Positions 1 through 7,319 of a stretch of 64,000 nucleotides of DNA are shown here, piece by piece. The stretch covers positions 5,806,001 through 5,870,000 of the forward strand of contig NZ_CP151099.1 in NCBI RefSeq assembly GCF_038096175.1, read 5' to 3'. The translations under genes were made by a program, and so were the position numbers. The first letter of the stretch is position 1, and each line of letters opens with the position of its first letter. This stretch comes from Nostoc sp. UHCC 0302 (lineage in GTDB: Bacteria > Cyanobacteriota > Cyanobacteriia > Cyanobacteriales > Nostocaceae). The notes beneath the pieces are model-generated. The model saw only the letters and a list, made by a program, of their open reading frames with translations, made no database searches and was not told the DNA's origin.

Positions 1-142
1 GCTCAATCAAAGCTGCTGCTAAAAAACCGATCATCGCTAAACGACCATTCCAGATTTCTGCTTGTGGGGTAAAGCCCCAGCGCCAAGCATTGCGGTCTTC
101 AATGACGGGAGTAGTAACTTTTGTTGTAGTTGCGTTTGTCAT
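1..142 (-). CDS. High-light-inducible chlorophyll-binding protein (HLIP), 3' truncated by window edge
   Basis: The first 47 residues are visible, starting at the ATG at 140-142 (read on the minus strand); the rest lies outside the window. A short polar N-terminus leads into the chlorophyll-binding signature [12 protein letters not shown] at about residues 29-40, the start of the single transmembrane helix typical of cyanobacterial Hlip/Scp proteins. These small thylakoid proteins bind chlorophyll and carotenoid and protect photosystem II during high light and assembly. The family is usually 50-70 residues, so most of the protein is seen. An HLR1-like element lies 42-59 bases upstream of the start, consistent with light-stress control. 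Confidence 0.88.
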   Translation of the reverse strand, partial: MTNATTTKVTTPVIEDRNAWRWGFTPQAEIWNGRLAMIGFLAAALIE

Positions 143-183
143 GATTGATACCCTAAATTTAATTTAAGAAGATTTATTGCGCT

Positions 184-201
184 CATGTAAACTAATATAA
201 C
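184..201 (-). promoter_or_regulatory. HLR1-like element (candidate RpaB site) upstream of hli
   Basis: On the minus strand this reads GTTATATT-AG-TTTACATG. The HLR1 consensus is two direct repeats of (G/T)TTACA(T/A)(T/A) two bases apart; I count 14 of 16 matches with correct spacing. HLR1 sites bound by the response regulator RpaB are known upstream of hli genes. Position and gene identity agree, but each half has one mismatch and the region is AT-rich. Confidence 0.5.
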
Positions 202-499
202 AAGGTTTTTGAGAATTGCAACAACTAATTTATACTTTTGTTGCCAAACATTGACTTAAATAGCCATAAGTGATAATCAGCAAAATAAAACATCAACCCT
301 AAGATAGAAATACTGAGAGTTAAAGATAAATTACACAAATTTTTTACCCTCATAGATTATATAAAATAGTTGAGAAAATATATCAATTATTTTAGCTAAA
401 ATATCTATTATTCTTAAACTAGAGCCTATAAATACAATTGAATATTAGTAACTAATCTCATTTGAGGGAGATTAGGGGAGGTAAAAACGAACGTTGAGA
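202..499. other. AT-rich intergenic region with no gene seen
   Basis: About 300 bases between the hli promoter region and the end of the acetyltransferase gene. It is strongly AT-rich, with stop codons in all frames and no clear hairpin followed by a T-run. Confidence 0.5.
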
Positions 500-964
500 T
501 TAATTCCAGACAATTTCCATTTCTTTTGTAGTTGAGATAAAATCAAGCTTTTCATACAGACGTTTTCCATCCTCAGTAGCGTGAAGCCAGAGGCGTTTTG
601 CTTGGGTTACCTTAACAAAACTAATAACTTCCTTTAATAAAGCTGTAGCAATTCCCTGCCCTCGCCACATTGGAATTGTATAAACGTTCATGATATACGC
701 TTCTAAGCCCGATAAATTACCATGATATGGAGGTCGGGTAAAAAATACCAAGCTGGTAGCGGCAACAATTTGATTATCTACTTCAGCCACCCAAGCTAAA
801 AATTCACCCTGCGGCATTTTTTCTGCTAGATATTTTCGGATTGCTTCTGCTAAAGCTGCTGTGTCGGTGTCACCTTTAATATCGCCAGCTTCGCGCAGGA
901 GTTCAAGGCGCAATTGGGCAAGCACCTCTAAATCCTGCAAGTTGGCTAGTCGCAAGTTGAACAT
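500..964 (-). CDS. GNAT family N-acetyltransferase
   Basis: 154 residues, a full-length single GNAT domain. The acetyl-CoA pyrophosphate-binding motif A is clear as RGQGIATALL at residues 101-110, preceded by the beta-4 strand NVYTIPMW and followed by the usual helix and the WLHATEDGKRLYEKLDF segment. The family transfers acetyl from acetyl-CoA to a small-molecule or protein amine; the substrate cannot be read from sequence. The start lies only 6 bases after the stop of the gyrase A-type gene on the same strand, so the two are probably co-transcribed. Confidence 0.82.
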   Translation of the reverse strand: MFNLRLANLQDLEVLAQLRLELLREAGDIKGDTDTAALAEAIRKYLAEKMPQGEFLAWVAEVDNQIVAATSLVFFTRPPYHGNLSGLEAYIMNVYTIPMWRGQGIATALLKEVISFVKVTQAKRLWLHATEDGKRLYEKLDFISTTKEMEIVWN

Positions 965-970
965 TACCCT

Positions 971-3493
971 TTATGAACGCACTTCCACAACGCTGATAAT
1001 TTTTTCATCGCGATTGAGTTGGAGGATGCTTTCACCCTTGCTATCTTTGCTTAAGATAGGCACTGTTTCCACAGGTATTCGCACTACTCGCTCTTTATTC
1101 GTTACTAAAGCTACTTCACTAGAAGCGATCGCCATTACCATCCCAGCTAGGTTATCAGTTTTATTGGTGAATTTCAGCGCTTGTGTACCTAAATCACCGC
1201 GATTAGCTGCTCTTAGCTGAGTTGCAGCCATCCGCTTAGCATATCCTTCTTGAGTAACAAGTAACAGATGGTCATCTTTGGCTACAGTGACACAGCCAAC
1301 CATTTGCTGATTTCGCAATAGCCGAAATGCTTGCAAACCCATTGCTGCCCTACCCATCACGGGAAGTTGTTCATCATTCACTGCAAACCGCAACACTCGT
1401 CCACCTGAACTAGCTAAAATCAGATGCTCCCCTGTAGTAATGAACTGGGTAAATGACAATTCATCATCATCTTTGAGCTTCAAAATCGTAATACCGCGAC
1501 GAGTTAAATTTGAAAATTCCTCCAAAGACAAGCGCTTAATTCTTCCTTGCTTTGTCAGGAGAATCATCTGGGTAGTTTGCAATTGTTTAGGTAGCACAAA
1601 GCGGCTAACCACAGCTTCTTGAGAGCCTTGAGCAGTATTACTGAGCATAGTAATAAGTGGCTTTCCCCTTGGAGAACGTCCAGTTGTTGGGGGAATATCT
1701 CCCACATTCACAGGATAGACTTTGCCACCACTCGTTAGGATCAACAAATCTTTGTCTGTATCAGTCAATTCGCTTTGGATAATGAAGTCATTGTCTGGCA
1801 GACCATTTTCAATTTTCGACTTTTTACCTGATTGCTGAATACGGCGGACATATCCCCGCTGAGTAAACTCCAAAAGTGCTTCTTCTGAAGGTTCGGAAGT
1901 TTTGGGTTTATCCTCTTGCTCCTCTGCTCCTCTGCTTCTGTGCCCTTCTACCCCTTTGCCTTTCTGCCCCTCTACTCCTCTGCCCCTTTGCTCCTCTCCA
2001 ATTATTTTTGTCCGTCGGGGATCGCTGTACTTGCGCTTGAGCGATCGCAAGTCTTTTTTCAACGCCTTGAGTAATTCGCGGCGATCATTCAGTAACCGCC
2101 GCAATACTTCAATTTGCTCACTTAACTGCTCAAACTCCTGCTGTAAATTCTGCTGTTCTAAACTGGTAAGGCGGCGCAATGGCATAGCCAGAATTGCATC
2201 TCCTTGTACTTCACTCAAATCCAATCGGCTACAAAGATTAATTTTTGCCGTAGTGCCATCAGGAGCTTGCCGCAAAATTGCAATCACTTCGTCCAAGTTA
2301 GACAGCGCTTTGAGCAAACCTTCCACCAGTTGCAGCCGACTTTCTGCCTTACCCAACTCGTAACTGTAACGACGGTTGAGCGTGTCTTCTCGGAAATTTA
2401 AAAACTCTTGTAATATTTGGCGCAAACTTAGCTGGCGAGGTTGTCCATCTACCAAACCTAAGAGAATCGCCCCAAAGTTGCTTTGCAAAGCAGTTTGGTG
2501 ATACAAATGCTGGAGAACTTCTTGGGGATTGGTATCACGTTTGAGTTCAATAACCACCCGCATACCTTCGCGATCGCTTTCATCTCGCAGATCAGAAATT
2601 CCTAGCAGGCGTCCTTGATTCACCAATTCTGCGACTTTCTCAATCCAGCCGGCTTTATTTACTTGATAAGGCAATTCTGTAATGATAATTGCTGTCCGTC
2701 GCTTGCTTCCCCTAACAGGTGCAATTTCCTCTAGCTTGGCGACTCCCCGCAGCACAATCCCACCTTTACCTGTGATGTATGCCTCACGAATTCCTGAATT
2801 ACCAACAATTTCCCCACCAGTAGGAAAATCCGGGCCGGGAATTAGTTCAAATAATTTTTCATCCGCTAAATCTGGATTGTCGATTAAGGCAATCAAGCCA
2901 TCGACGACTTCCCCCAAATTATGTGGTGGAATATTTGTCGCCATACCCACGGCAATCCCAGCACAGCCATTCAGCAACAAAAAAGGTAACTGAGCTGGTA
3001 ACACCGTCGGCTCTTCTTGAGAATTATCAAAATTCCCAATAAATTCCACAGTTTCTTCGCCAATTTCTGCCAGCATTCCCTCATAGCTAATGGGTGAAAG
3101 GCGCGTTTCTGTGTAACGCATTGCTGCTGGTGGGTCATTATCGACGCTACCAAAGTTGCCATGTCCTGCCAGTAACGGATAGCGGCTGGAAAATTCCTGT
3201 ACCAGCCTAACTAAGGCGTCGTAAACTGATTGGTCACCGTGCGGGTGGTACTTACCTAGCACATCTCCTACCACACGCGCACACTTACGATATGGTCTAT
3301 CTGGCGTCAGACCGAGTTCGTGCATGGCATACAAAATACGGCGATGAACTGGCTTTAAGCCATCACGTACGTCTGGTAACGCTCGCCCAACAATCACACT
3401 CATGGCATATTCTAAGTAAGACCGTTGCATCTCGGTGTGCAGGGCTGTTGTGATTACCTGTCCCGTTGAGAGAAGGTTTAACTGTTTTGCCAT
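971..3493 (-). CDS. gyrA: Type IIA topoisomerase subunit A (gyrase A / ParC-like)
   Basis: 840 residues. The N-terminal breakage-reunion domain is complete, with catalytic tyrosine Y127 in [11 protein letters not shown] and the winged-helix segment [14 protein letters not shown] at 81-94. The C-terminal part (from about 530) carries the repeated blades of a GyrA-type beta-pinwheel. The protein pairs with GyrB (not in the window) to cut and pass duplex DNA. I see no clear GyrA-box (QRRGGKG-like), so this may be the second, ParC-like A subunit that cyanobacteria often carry beside canonical gyrA. Where quinolone-sensitive E. coli GyrA has Ser83, this protein has Gln88. A low-complexity Arg/Gly/Glu-rich insertion at about 498-527 separates the two domains and matches intergenic repeat DNA. 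Confidence 0.88.
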   Translation of the reverse strand: MAKQLNLLSTGQVITTALHTEMQRSYLEYAMSVIVGRALPDVRDGLKPVHRRILYAMHELGLTPDRPYRKCARVVGDVLGKYHPHGDQSVYDALVRLVQEFSSRYPLLAGHGNFGSVDNDPPAAMRYTETRLSPISYEGMLAEIGEETVEFIGNFDNSQEEPTVLPAQLPFLLLNGCAGIAVGMATNIPPHNLGEVVDGLIALIDNPDLADEKLFELIPGPDFPTGGEIVGNSGIREAYITGKGGIVLRGVAKLEEIAPVRGSKRRTAIIITELPYQVNKAGWIEKVAELVNQGRLLGISDLRDESDREGMRVVIELKRDTNPQEVLQHLYHQTALQSNFGAILLGLVDGQPRQLSLRQILQEFLNFREDTLNRRYSYELGKAESRLQLVEGLLKALSNLDEVIAILRQAPDGTTAKINLCSRLDLSEVQGDAILAMPLRRLTSLEQQNLQQEFEQLSEQIEVLRRLLNDRRELLKALKKDLRSLKRKYSDPRRTKIIGEEQRGRGVEGQKGKGVEGHRSRGAEEQEDKPKTSEPSEEALLEFTQRGYVRRIQQSGKKSKIENGLPDNDFIIQSELTDTDKDLLILTSGGKVYPVNVGDIPPTTGRSPRGKPLITMLSNTAQGSQEAVVSRFVLPKQLQTTQMILLTKQGRIKRLSLEEFSNLTRRGITILKLKDDDELSFTQFITTGEHLILASSGGRVLRFAVNDEQLPVMGRAAMGLQAFRLLRNQQMVGCVTVAKDDHLLLVTQEGYAKRMAATQLRAANRGDLGTQALKFTNKTDNLAGMVMAIASSEVALVTNKERVVRIPVETVPILSKDSKGESILQLNRDEKIISVVEVRS
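1913..1998 (-). repeat. GGGGAGCAG-type short tandem repeat inserted within gyrA
   Basis: Read on the minus strand, this stretch is a run of degenerate purine-rich units such as GGAGCAGAGGAGCAGAGG. The same type of repeat lies between genes at 8927-8974 and 34972-35025. Here it is in frame in the linker between the catalytic domain and the beta-pinwheel of the type IIA A subunit and encodes an Arg-Gly-Glu-Gln-rich segment. Confidence 0.7.
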
Positions 3494-3926
3494 GAGTTTT
3501 TTCCCTGAATTTTAACTATACAAAAGCCGCTATAACTTAACACCCTAGCAAACACAGCATAACGGATGAAATAGCATTGATAACACAATCTTGATAGCCA
3601 GAGGATAAAAAGCAGTAGTATTATCCTTGATAAAGGGGATGCCATTAACTATTAAAAAGGAAGCAGATTACTCTTTTAATCAGATGGTCGTCTGTCCTTG
3701 CTTTAATTTACATACATTCAGTAGTCAGGATACTTACTATGATTGCATTTCTTAATTTTGTCCAGAGTCGGATATGCTTCGTCTATGGAGAAGTAGGAGT
3801 GGTGGTTTAAACTAGAGTGCTTTAGCTTATCGCCAAGCGCGAACTGCTAAACTTCTCGTATAGTAGACCGAAGCGAGCGGTAATTTTGAATTCTTTAATC
3901 CCCTCTCATTTATAAGTAAAATTCTC
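3494..3926. other. Divergent intergenic region between gyrA-type gene and response regulator
   Basis: About 430 bases that should hold promoters for both divergent genes. I see no open frame worth calling. The stretch around 3828-3880 looks like a degenerate cyanobacterial interspersed repeat (GC-richer, AAGCGCGAAC and GAAGCGAGCGG segments). No clear -35/-10 pair was identified. Confidence 0.4.
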
Positions 3927-4334
3927 ATGAAAACCGTTTTAATTGTTGAAGATGATCTGATTAATGCTCGCGTTTTTTCCAAGATTTTGTCCAAGCGCGG
4001 AGGCTTGGATGTAAAACACACCGAAAATGTTGAAGAAGTAATAAAAATTGCCCAATTAGGAGAAGTTGACCTAATTTTGATGGATGTTTCTCTCTCTAGA
4101 AGTGTTTACCAAGGTAAGTCTGTGGATGGAATCAAAATTACGCAAATGCTGAAATCTGATCCAAAAACAGCAAACTTACCCGTTATTCTGGTAACGGCAC
4201 ACGCGATGGAAGGCGATCGCGAGAACTTTCTTAAGCAAAGTGGCGCTGATGGCTACATTTCTAAGCCAGTTGTCGACCATCAGCAATTTGTTGACCAAAT
4301 CATCGCACTTCTACCAACAGACCCTCACAGTTAA
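3927..4334 (+). CDS. Single-domain response regulator (CheY/DivK-like)
   Basis: 135 residues, one receiver domain and no output domain. The acidic pocket is VEDD at residues 7-10, the phospho-acceptor is D53 in LILMDVSLS, the switch threonine is T91 in ILVTAH and the conserved lysine is K114 in YISKPV. The loop after D53 is longer than usual (SRSVYQGKSVDG). Such proteins relay phosphoryl groups or act by protein-protein contact. No kinase gene lies next to it, so its partner is unknown. The gene stands alone, convergent with the TPR gene downstream. Confidence 0.85.
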   Translation: MKTVLIVEDDLINARVFSKILSKRGGLDVKHTENVEEVIKIAQLGEVDLILMDVSLSRSVYQGKSVDGIKITQMLKSDPKTANLPVILVTAHAMEGDRENFLKQSGADGYISKPVVDHQQFVDQIIALLPTDPHS

Positions 4335-4460
4335 ATTGAGGACTGATGTCAGGAATACTCCCAACAATGTTTTGGGACTACTATTTACTGTCTTTTTAGT
4401 ATATATGTACTACGAAAAATGATATTAGGCAAGTGGCGAGTTAGGAAGTAGGGAATAAAA

Positions 4461-4488
4461 GTAGAGACGCGATTAATCGCGTCTGTAC
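4461..4488. repeat. Interspersed palindrome GTAGAGACGCGATT-type
   Basis: Near-perfect hairpin GTAGAGACGCGA / TCGCGTCTGTAC with one mismatch, between two convergent genes. The same family recurs at 25711, 30429, 35041 and 47711. It could act as a two-way terminator, but no strong T-run follows. Confidence 0.75.
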
Positions 4489-4529
4489 AAGAGTTAGTAT
4501 TTATTCTCCCAATCCCCAGTCCCCACTCC

Positions 4530-5417
4530 CTACTGAGCTGGCCGTGGCTCCGGGGCCGATAATGAGTTTTCGCGTTGCTGTAAGGCTGCTTGAATTCGGG
4601 GTAATTCTAGGAATTTTTTTGTATCAGACAGTAGCCGTTGACCCCAAAGATTTTCCTTGAGAAAATCCAAATTACCATAGCGCTGATCAATGCGGAGTGC
4701 GGCTTCTCCCATTGTCAGACCTTGTTGGCGATCGCCTTTAGTATAGAGTGCCACAGCTAATGCTAATAAAGGTTCTGCGGCTTGTTTCTCAATACTTACA
4801 GCCGTTTGCCATTGCTTAATCGCTCCTTGTGTATCACCTCGTTCGTAACTGACTAAACCAATGTTATTAATCGCCGGCCAGAATTTTTTATCTTGAGATA
4901 CGGCTTGATTATACTGGGTGAGCGCGTCTGGTAATCGACCCAACATATAATAGGCATTACCTAAATCAAATAACCCTTCTGCATCATTGGGTTTTAACTT
5001 CAAACCTTCTTGATAATTAGCAACAGCTGCTTGGTAATTCTGCTGCTGAAAATTAGCTGAACCAATAGCAAACAGAATGTCAGCATTTTTAGGGTTAATG
5101 GATTGTGCCTTTTTCAGGCTAGCGATCGCAGCACCAAACTCTTTGGTTTGCAATTGCAATCCACCTAACAGCAACCATACTTTATCATTCTTAGGAGCTA
5201 GTTGAGTAGCCAGCTTTGCTCGTGGCAAAGCTAAATCAACCTGTTGAAACTGAGCTAATTGAGCCGCTTCCTGAGCCAAACTCAACCCCTGCTTCTCCAA
5301 CTTAGCTGGATCTAGTTGCAGTGTATGAGGTATCAGTGCTTGTGCATGAGCTGCTCTTGGCATACTCCACAAACTACAGACAACTAGAAGAGAAATCAAA
5401 CTAACCTTTTTAGGCAC
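4530..5417 (-). CDS. Secreted tetratricopeptide-repeat protein
   Basis: 295 residues. The N-terminus is a signal peptide: KK at residues 3-4, a hydrophobic core SLISLLVVCSLW, and a likely AHA-Q cleavage near residue 25. The rest is a run of TPR units, with clear helical pairs such as NADILFAIGSANFQQQ, NDAEGLFDLGNAYYMLGR and FWPAINNIGLVSYERGDTQ. TPR proteins are scaffolds for protein contacts, here in the periplasm or lumen; the partner is not evident. The end is Pro/Glu-rich. It is divergent from the TetR regulator at 5596, and the 180-base gap may hold a shared regulatory region. Confidence 0.8.
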   Translation of the reverse strand: MPKKVSLISLLVVCSLWSMPRAAHAQALIPHTLQLDPAKLEKQGLSLAQEAAQLAQFQQVDLALPRAKLATQLAPKNDKVWLLLGGLQLQTKEFGAAIASLKKAQSINPKNADILFAIGSANFQQQNYQAAVANYQEGLKLKPNDAEGLFDLGNAYYMLGRLPDALTQYNQAVSQDKKFWPAINNIGLVSYERGDTQGAIKQWQTAVSIEKQAAEPLLALAVALYTKGDRQQGLTMGEAALRIDQRYGNLDFLKENLWGQRLLSDTKKFLELPRIQAALQQRENSLSAPEPRPAQ

Positions 5418-5543
5418 ACTACCGCCTCTTAACTATAAATCAAATAATCTTTCAGATAAGCTTAAACGATCTCCGCTTGAGACGAAAGGCAAATTTAACA
5501 GGAGTTAGTGCTTGCCAGCAGTTACTTTAACCTAATTTATCCC

Positions 5544-5572
5544 TTGACATTGCCATCAATACTCTCTAAATT
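5544..5572 (+). promoter_or_regulatory. Sigma-70-type promoter of the TetR gene
   Basis: A perfect -35 TTGACA at 5544-5549, a 17-base spacer and a -10 TAAATT (4 of 6) at 5567-5572. Transcription would start at about 5579, inside the inverted repeat that follows and fewer than 20 bases before the ATG. Confidence 0.6.
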
Positions 5573-5594
5573 AATAAGTAATTACTTACTTATT
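5573..5594 (+). promoter_or_regulatory. Inverted-repeat operator upstream of tetR
   Basis: Perfect 9-base arms AATAAGTAA and TTACTTATT separated by TTAC. It contains a nested 14-base palindrome TAAGTAATTACTTA at 5575-5588. It sits between the -10 box and the ATG, where a bound TetR dimer would block transcription. Autorepression is inferred from position. Confidence 0.7.
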
Positions 5595-5595
5595 T

Positions 5596-6228
5596 ATGCC
5601 TCGTAAACTCAAAATCACCAATGAGCAAATCTTAGAAGCAGCACGTGAAGCCTTCTTGCAACAAGGCTTTGGGGCTTCAACTTTAGAAATTGCTCAGCGG
5701 GCTGGCATTTCTGAAGCATCAATTTTTAAGCGTTTCTCAACCAAGGAGGAATTGTTCTTCGCAGCGATGGGAATTCCAGAAATACCCCCGTGGGTGAATG
5801 AAATGGAATCTCTCTCTGGCAAGGGCAATCTTAAAGAAAACTTGATTTACCTGTGCCACAAGATTCTGGAATTTTATAGTGAGGTGATGCCTCGAATAAT
5901 GATGGTACGTTCCAGAGGTAAAGATATTTCAGGATTTAGAGATACAGAGCCACCACCCATTCGAGATTTCAAGATACTGTTTACTTTCCTAGAGCGTGAG
6001 ATGAACCAAGAGCGGCTTCGCCCTTGCGATGCCAAAGCTGTGGCTCATATCTTAATAGGATCTTTAATAAACTACGTTTTATTAAAGCAGATGTCTTTAC
6101 AAGTAAGTATGGCAACTGCCAAATTAGAGCAGGAAACTTTCTTAAACTATGATGACTCGCCCACAGCGATGTACTCATTTGTTCAGAGTCTTGTGGAAAT
6201 TCTTTGGCAGGGAATCGCACCAAATTAG
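5596..6228 (+). CDS. TetR family transcriptional regulator
   Basis: 210 residues. The N-terminal helix-turn-helix is typical: QILEAAREAFLQQGFG then TLEIAQRAGISEASIFKRF at about 29-47, followed by KEELF. The C-terminal ligand-binding part (from about 60) is all-helical and not assignable to a ligand. No Shine-Dalgarno sequence is visible; the ATG follows the operator directly. TetR proteins usually repress themselves and a neighbouring gene; the divergent TPR gene is the nearest candidate target. The exporter operon at 7.3 kb is another possibility, but no matching operator was seen there. Confidence 0.88.
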   Translation: MPRKLKITNEQILEAAREAFLQQGFGASTLEIAQRAGISEASIFKRFSTKEELFFAAMGIPEIPPWVNEMESLSGKGNLKENLIYLCHKILEFYSEVMPRIMMVRSRGKDISGFRDTEPPPIRDFKILFTFLEREMNQERLRPCDAKAVAHILIGSLINYVLLKQMSLQVSMATAKLEQETFLNYDDSPTAMYSFVQSLVEILWQGIAPN

Positions 6229-6751
6229 GATTAATTAAATTCAAAATTTAACAAACAGAATATAGGCGTCAGTCGCCAGAATTCAATTCTGCATTCTTCC
6301 TCAAGTGTGAATATTGAGCTATTGCGTAAGTCTTAAATTTGTACTTATATAATTGTTTTTTAATCAATGAATTAACAAACAATTGTCAAGTACAACTGGT
6401 ATTAGTTTGCAATTATAGTTTTAAATAAATTGGTGACTTTTGTCATACATTCATTAGCAATTACTAATGACTTTGGTCATATATAAGTTCAGACTTTTTG
6501 AACGATAATTATAAGTGTAATGTAAGAAATTATACGAGGAGTGAATTAAATAGTTAACAGTTGGGTTAATCAAAGCATCGTATCAGGCAAAGACCCAACA
6601 GAGGCGATCGCTGCTTCTAAAGTTAGCCCCAAAGTAACAGCAGAACTAGAACAAAAGCTAAAGATAGGCTAACTTCTATCCTTCCTCGTCTGTTAATTGC
6701 TAATCGAAACTTAAACAAAATAAAACTTTAGTGCAATAAGGACTCAATTCC
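6229..6751. other. Intergenic region with a short open remnant
   Basis: About 520 bases, AT-rich in the first 300. It holds the coding-like remnant at 6553-6672 and the presumed promoter of the secreted gene at 6752. No convincing terminator of the TetR gene was found. Confidence 0.4.
6553..6672 (+). pseudogene. Possible coding remnant without a start codon
   Basis: A 39-codon frame, open from the stop at 6547 to TAA at 6670-6672, contains a HIP1 octamer in coding context and reads like real protein (KDPTEAIAASKVSPKVTAEL). No ATG, GTG or TTG is in frame at its head, so it looks like the tail of a lost gene. Parent family not recognised. Confidence 0.3.
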
Positions 6752-7219
6752 ATGTTGAAACAAAACCGTGTATCCATACTTTTAGCAGCGGCTGCCCTAA
6801 TTGTTGTTCCGGCTTTCATGAGTATGCCGGCAAATGCCCAGACGAAGCCTTTGCTTGTTGCAGATCGCCAAGATTGGAATCGCGATCGCGATAACAGATC
6901 CAACTACCAAGATAGAGATCGCGATGGTAGACGCAACTATAGAGAAGACAGAGATTCTGGAGATAGAGGTAATTGGAACCGCGACAATGATCGTTATGGC
7001 AGAGCAGTCAGACTTCGTAACGGTGATATTAGATATCCCAATGGGCAACTTGTTCCTGCTAGAAGAATAGTCAGGCTGCGTAATCAAGGTTATTACAGAC
7101 TTCCCAATGGAGACATTCTGCGTCCTAATCAGGAAATTGTTCCTGTTGGGAGATTAGAGAGAGTGCGTGATGGTTACTTTAGACTTCCTGATGGGGTGGT
7201 AGTGCAAATTAACCTTTAA
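6752..7219 (+). CDS. Secreted Arg/Asp-rich protein of unknown function
   Basis: 155 residues with a clear signal peptide (KQNR, hydrophobic core ILLAAAALIVVPAFMS, cleavage near ANA-Q at about residue 30). The middle (about 38-80) is extremely rich in Arg and Asp with RDRD-type units, partly encoded by degenerate HIP1-like GATCGCGAT DNA. The C-terminal half has three related strands, VRLRNGDIRYPNGQLVPARR, YYRLPNGDILRPNQ and YFRLPDGVVVQ, suggesting a small repeated beta structure. Probably periplasmic or surface exposed. I do not recognise a family with known function. A strong terminator follows. Confidence 0.7.
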   Translation: MLKQNRVSILLAAAALIVVPAFMSMPANAQTKPLLVADRQDWNRDRDNRSNYQDRDRDGRRNYREDRDSGDRGNWNRDNDRYGRAVRLRNGDIRYPNGQLVPARRIVRLRNQGYYRLPNGDILRPNQEIVPVGRLERVRDGYFRLPDGVVVQINL

Positions 7220-7249
7220 AACACTAAAAACTGAATAAATTAAGTATAG

Positions 7250-7302
7250 GGCTACCAAGTTATGGTGACAGCCGTGAATAACTAACTCGGTAGCCTTTTT
7301 TT
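7250..7302 (+). terminator. Rho-independent terminator
   Basis: A 13-base stem (GGCTACCAAGTTA with TAACTCGGTAGCC, one mismatch) around a 20-base loop, followed by seven T. It ends the 6752 gene and separates it from the exporter operon. Confidence 0.85.
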
Positions 7303-7319
7303 CTAAACTAGAAGTAAAT

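Noticed and set aside
1902-2363. 153-codon plus-strand frame inside the gyrase A-type gene
   Set aside because: Antisense shadow of the low-complexity repeat and helical linker.
3227-3260. Premature frameshift in the gyrase A-type gene
   Set aside because: The frame is continuous through the whole gene; the only odd segment is the in-frame repeat at 1913-1998.
6522-6535. NtcA-type site GTA-N8-TAC
   Set aside because: About 15 such matches are expected by chance in 64 kb, no well-placed -10 was identified and the downstream gene is not nitrogen-related.
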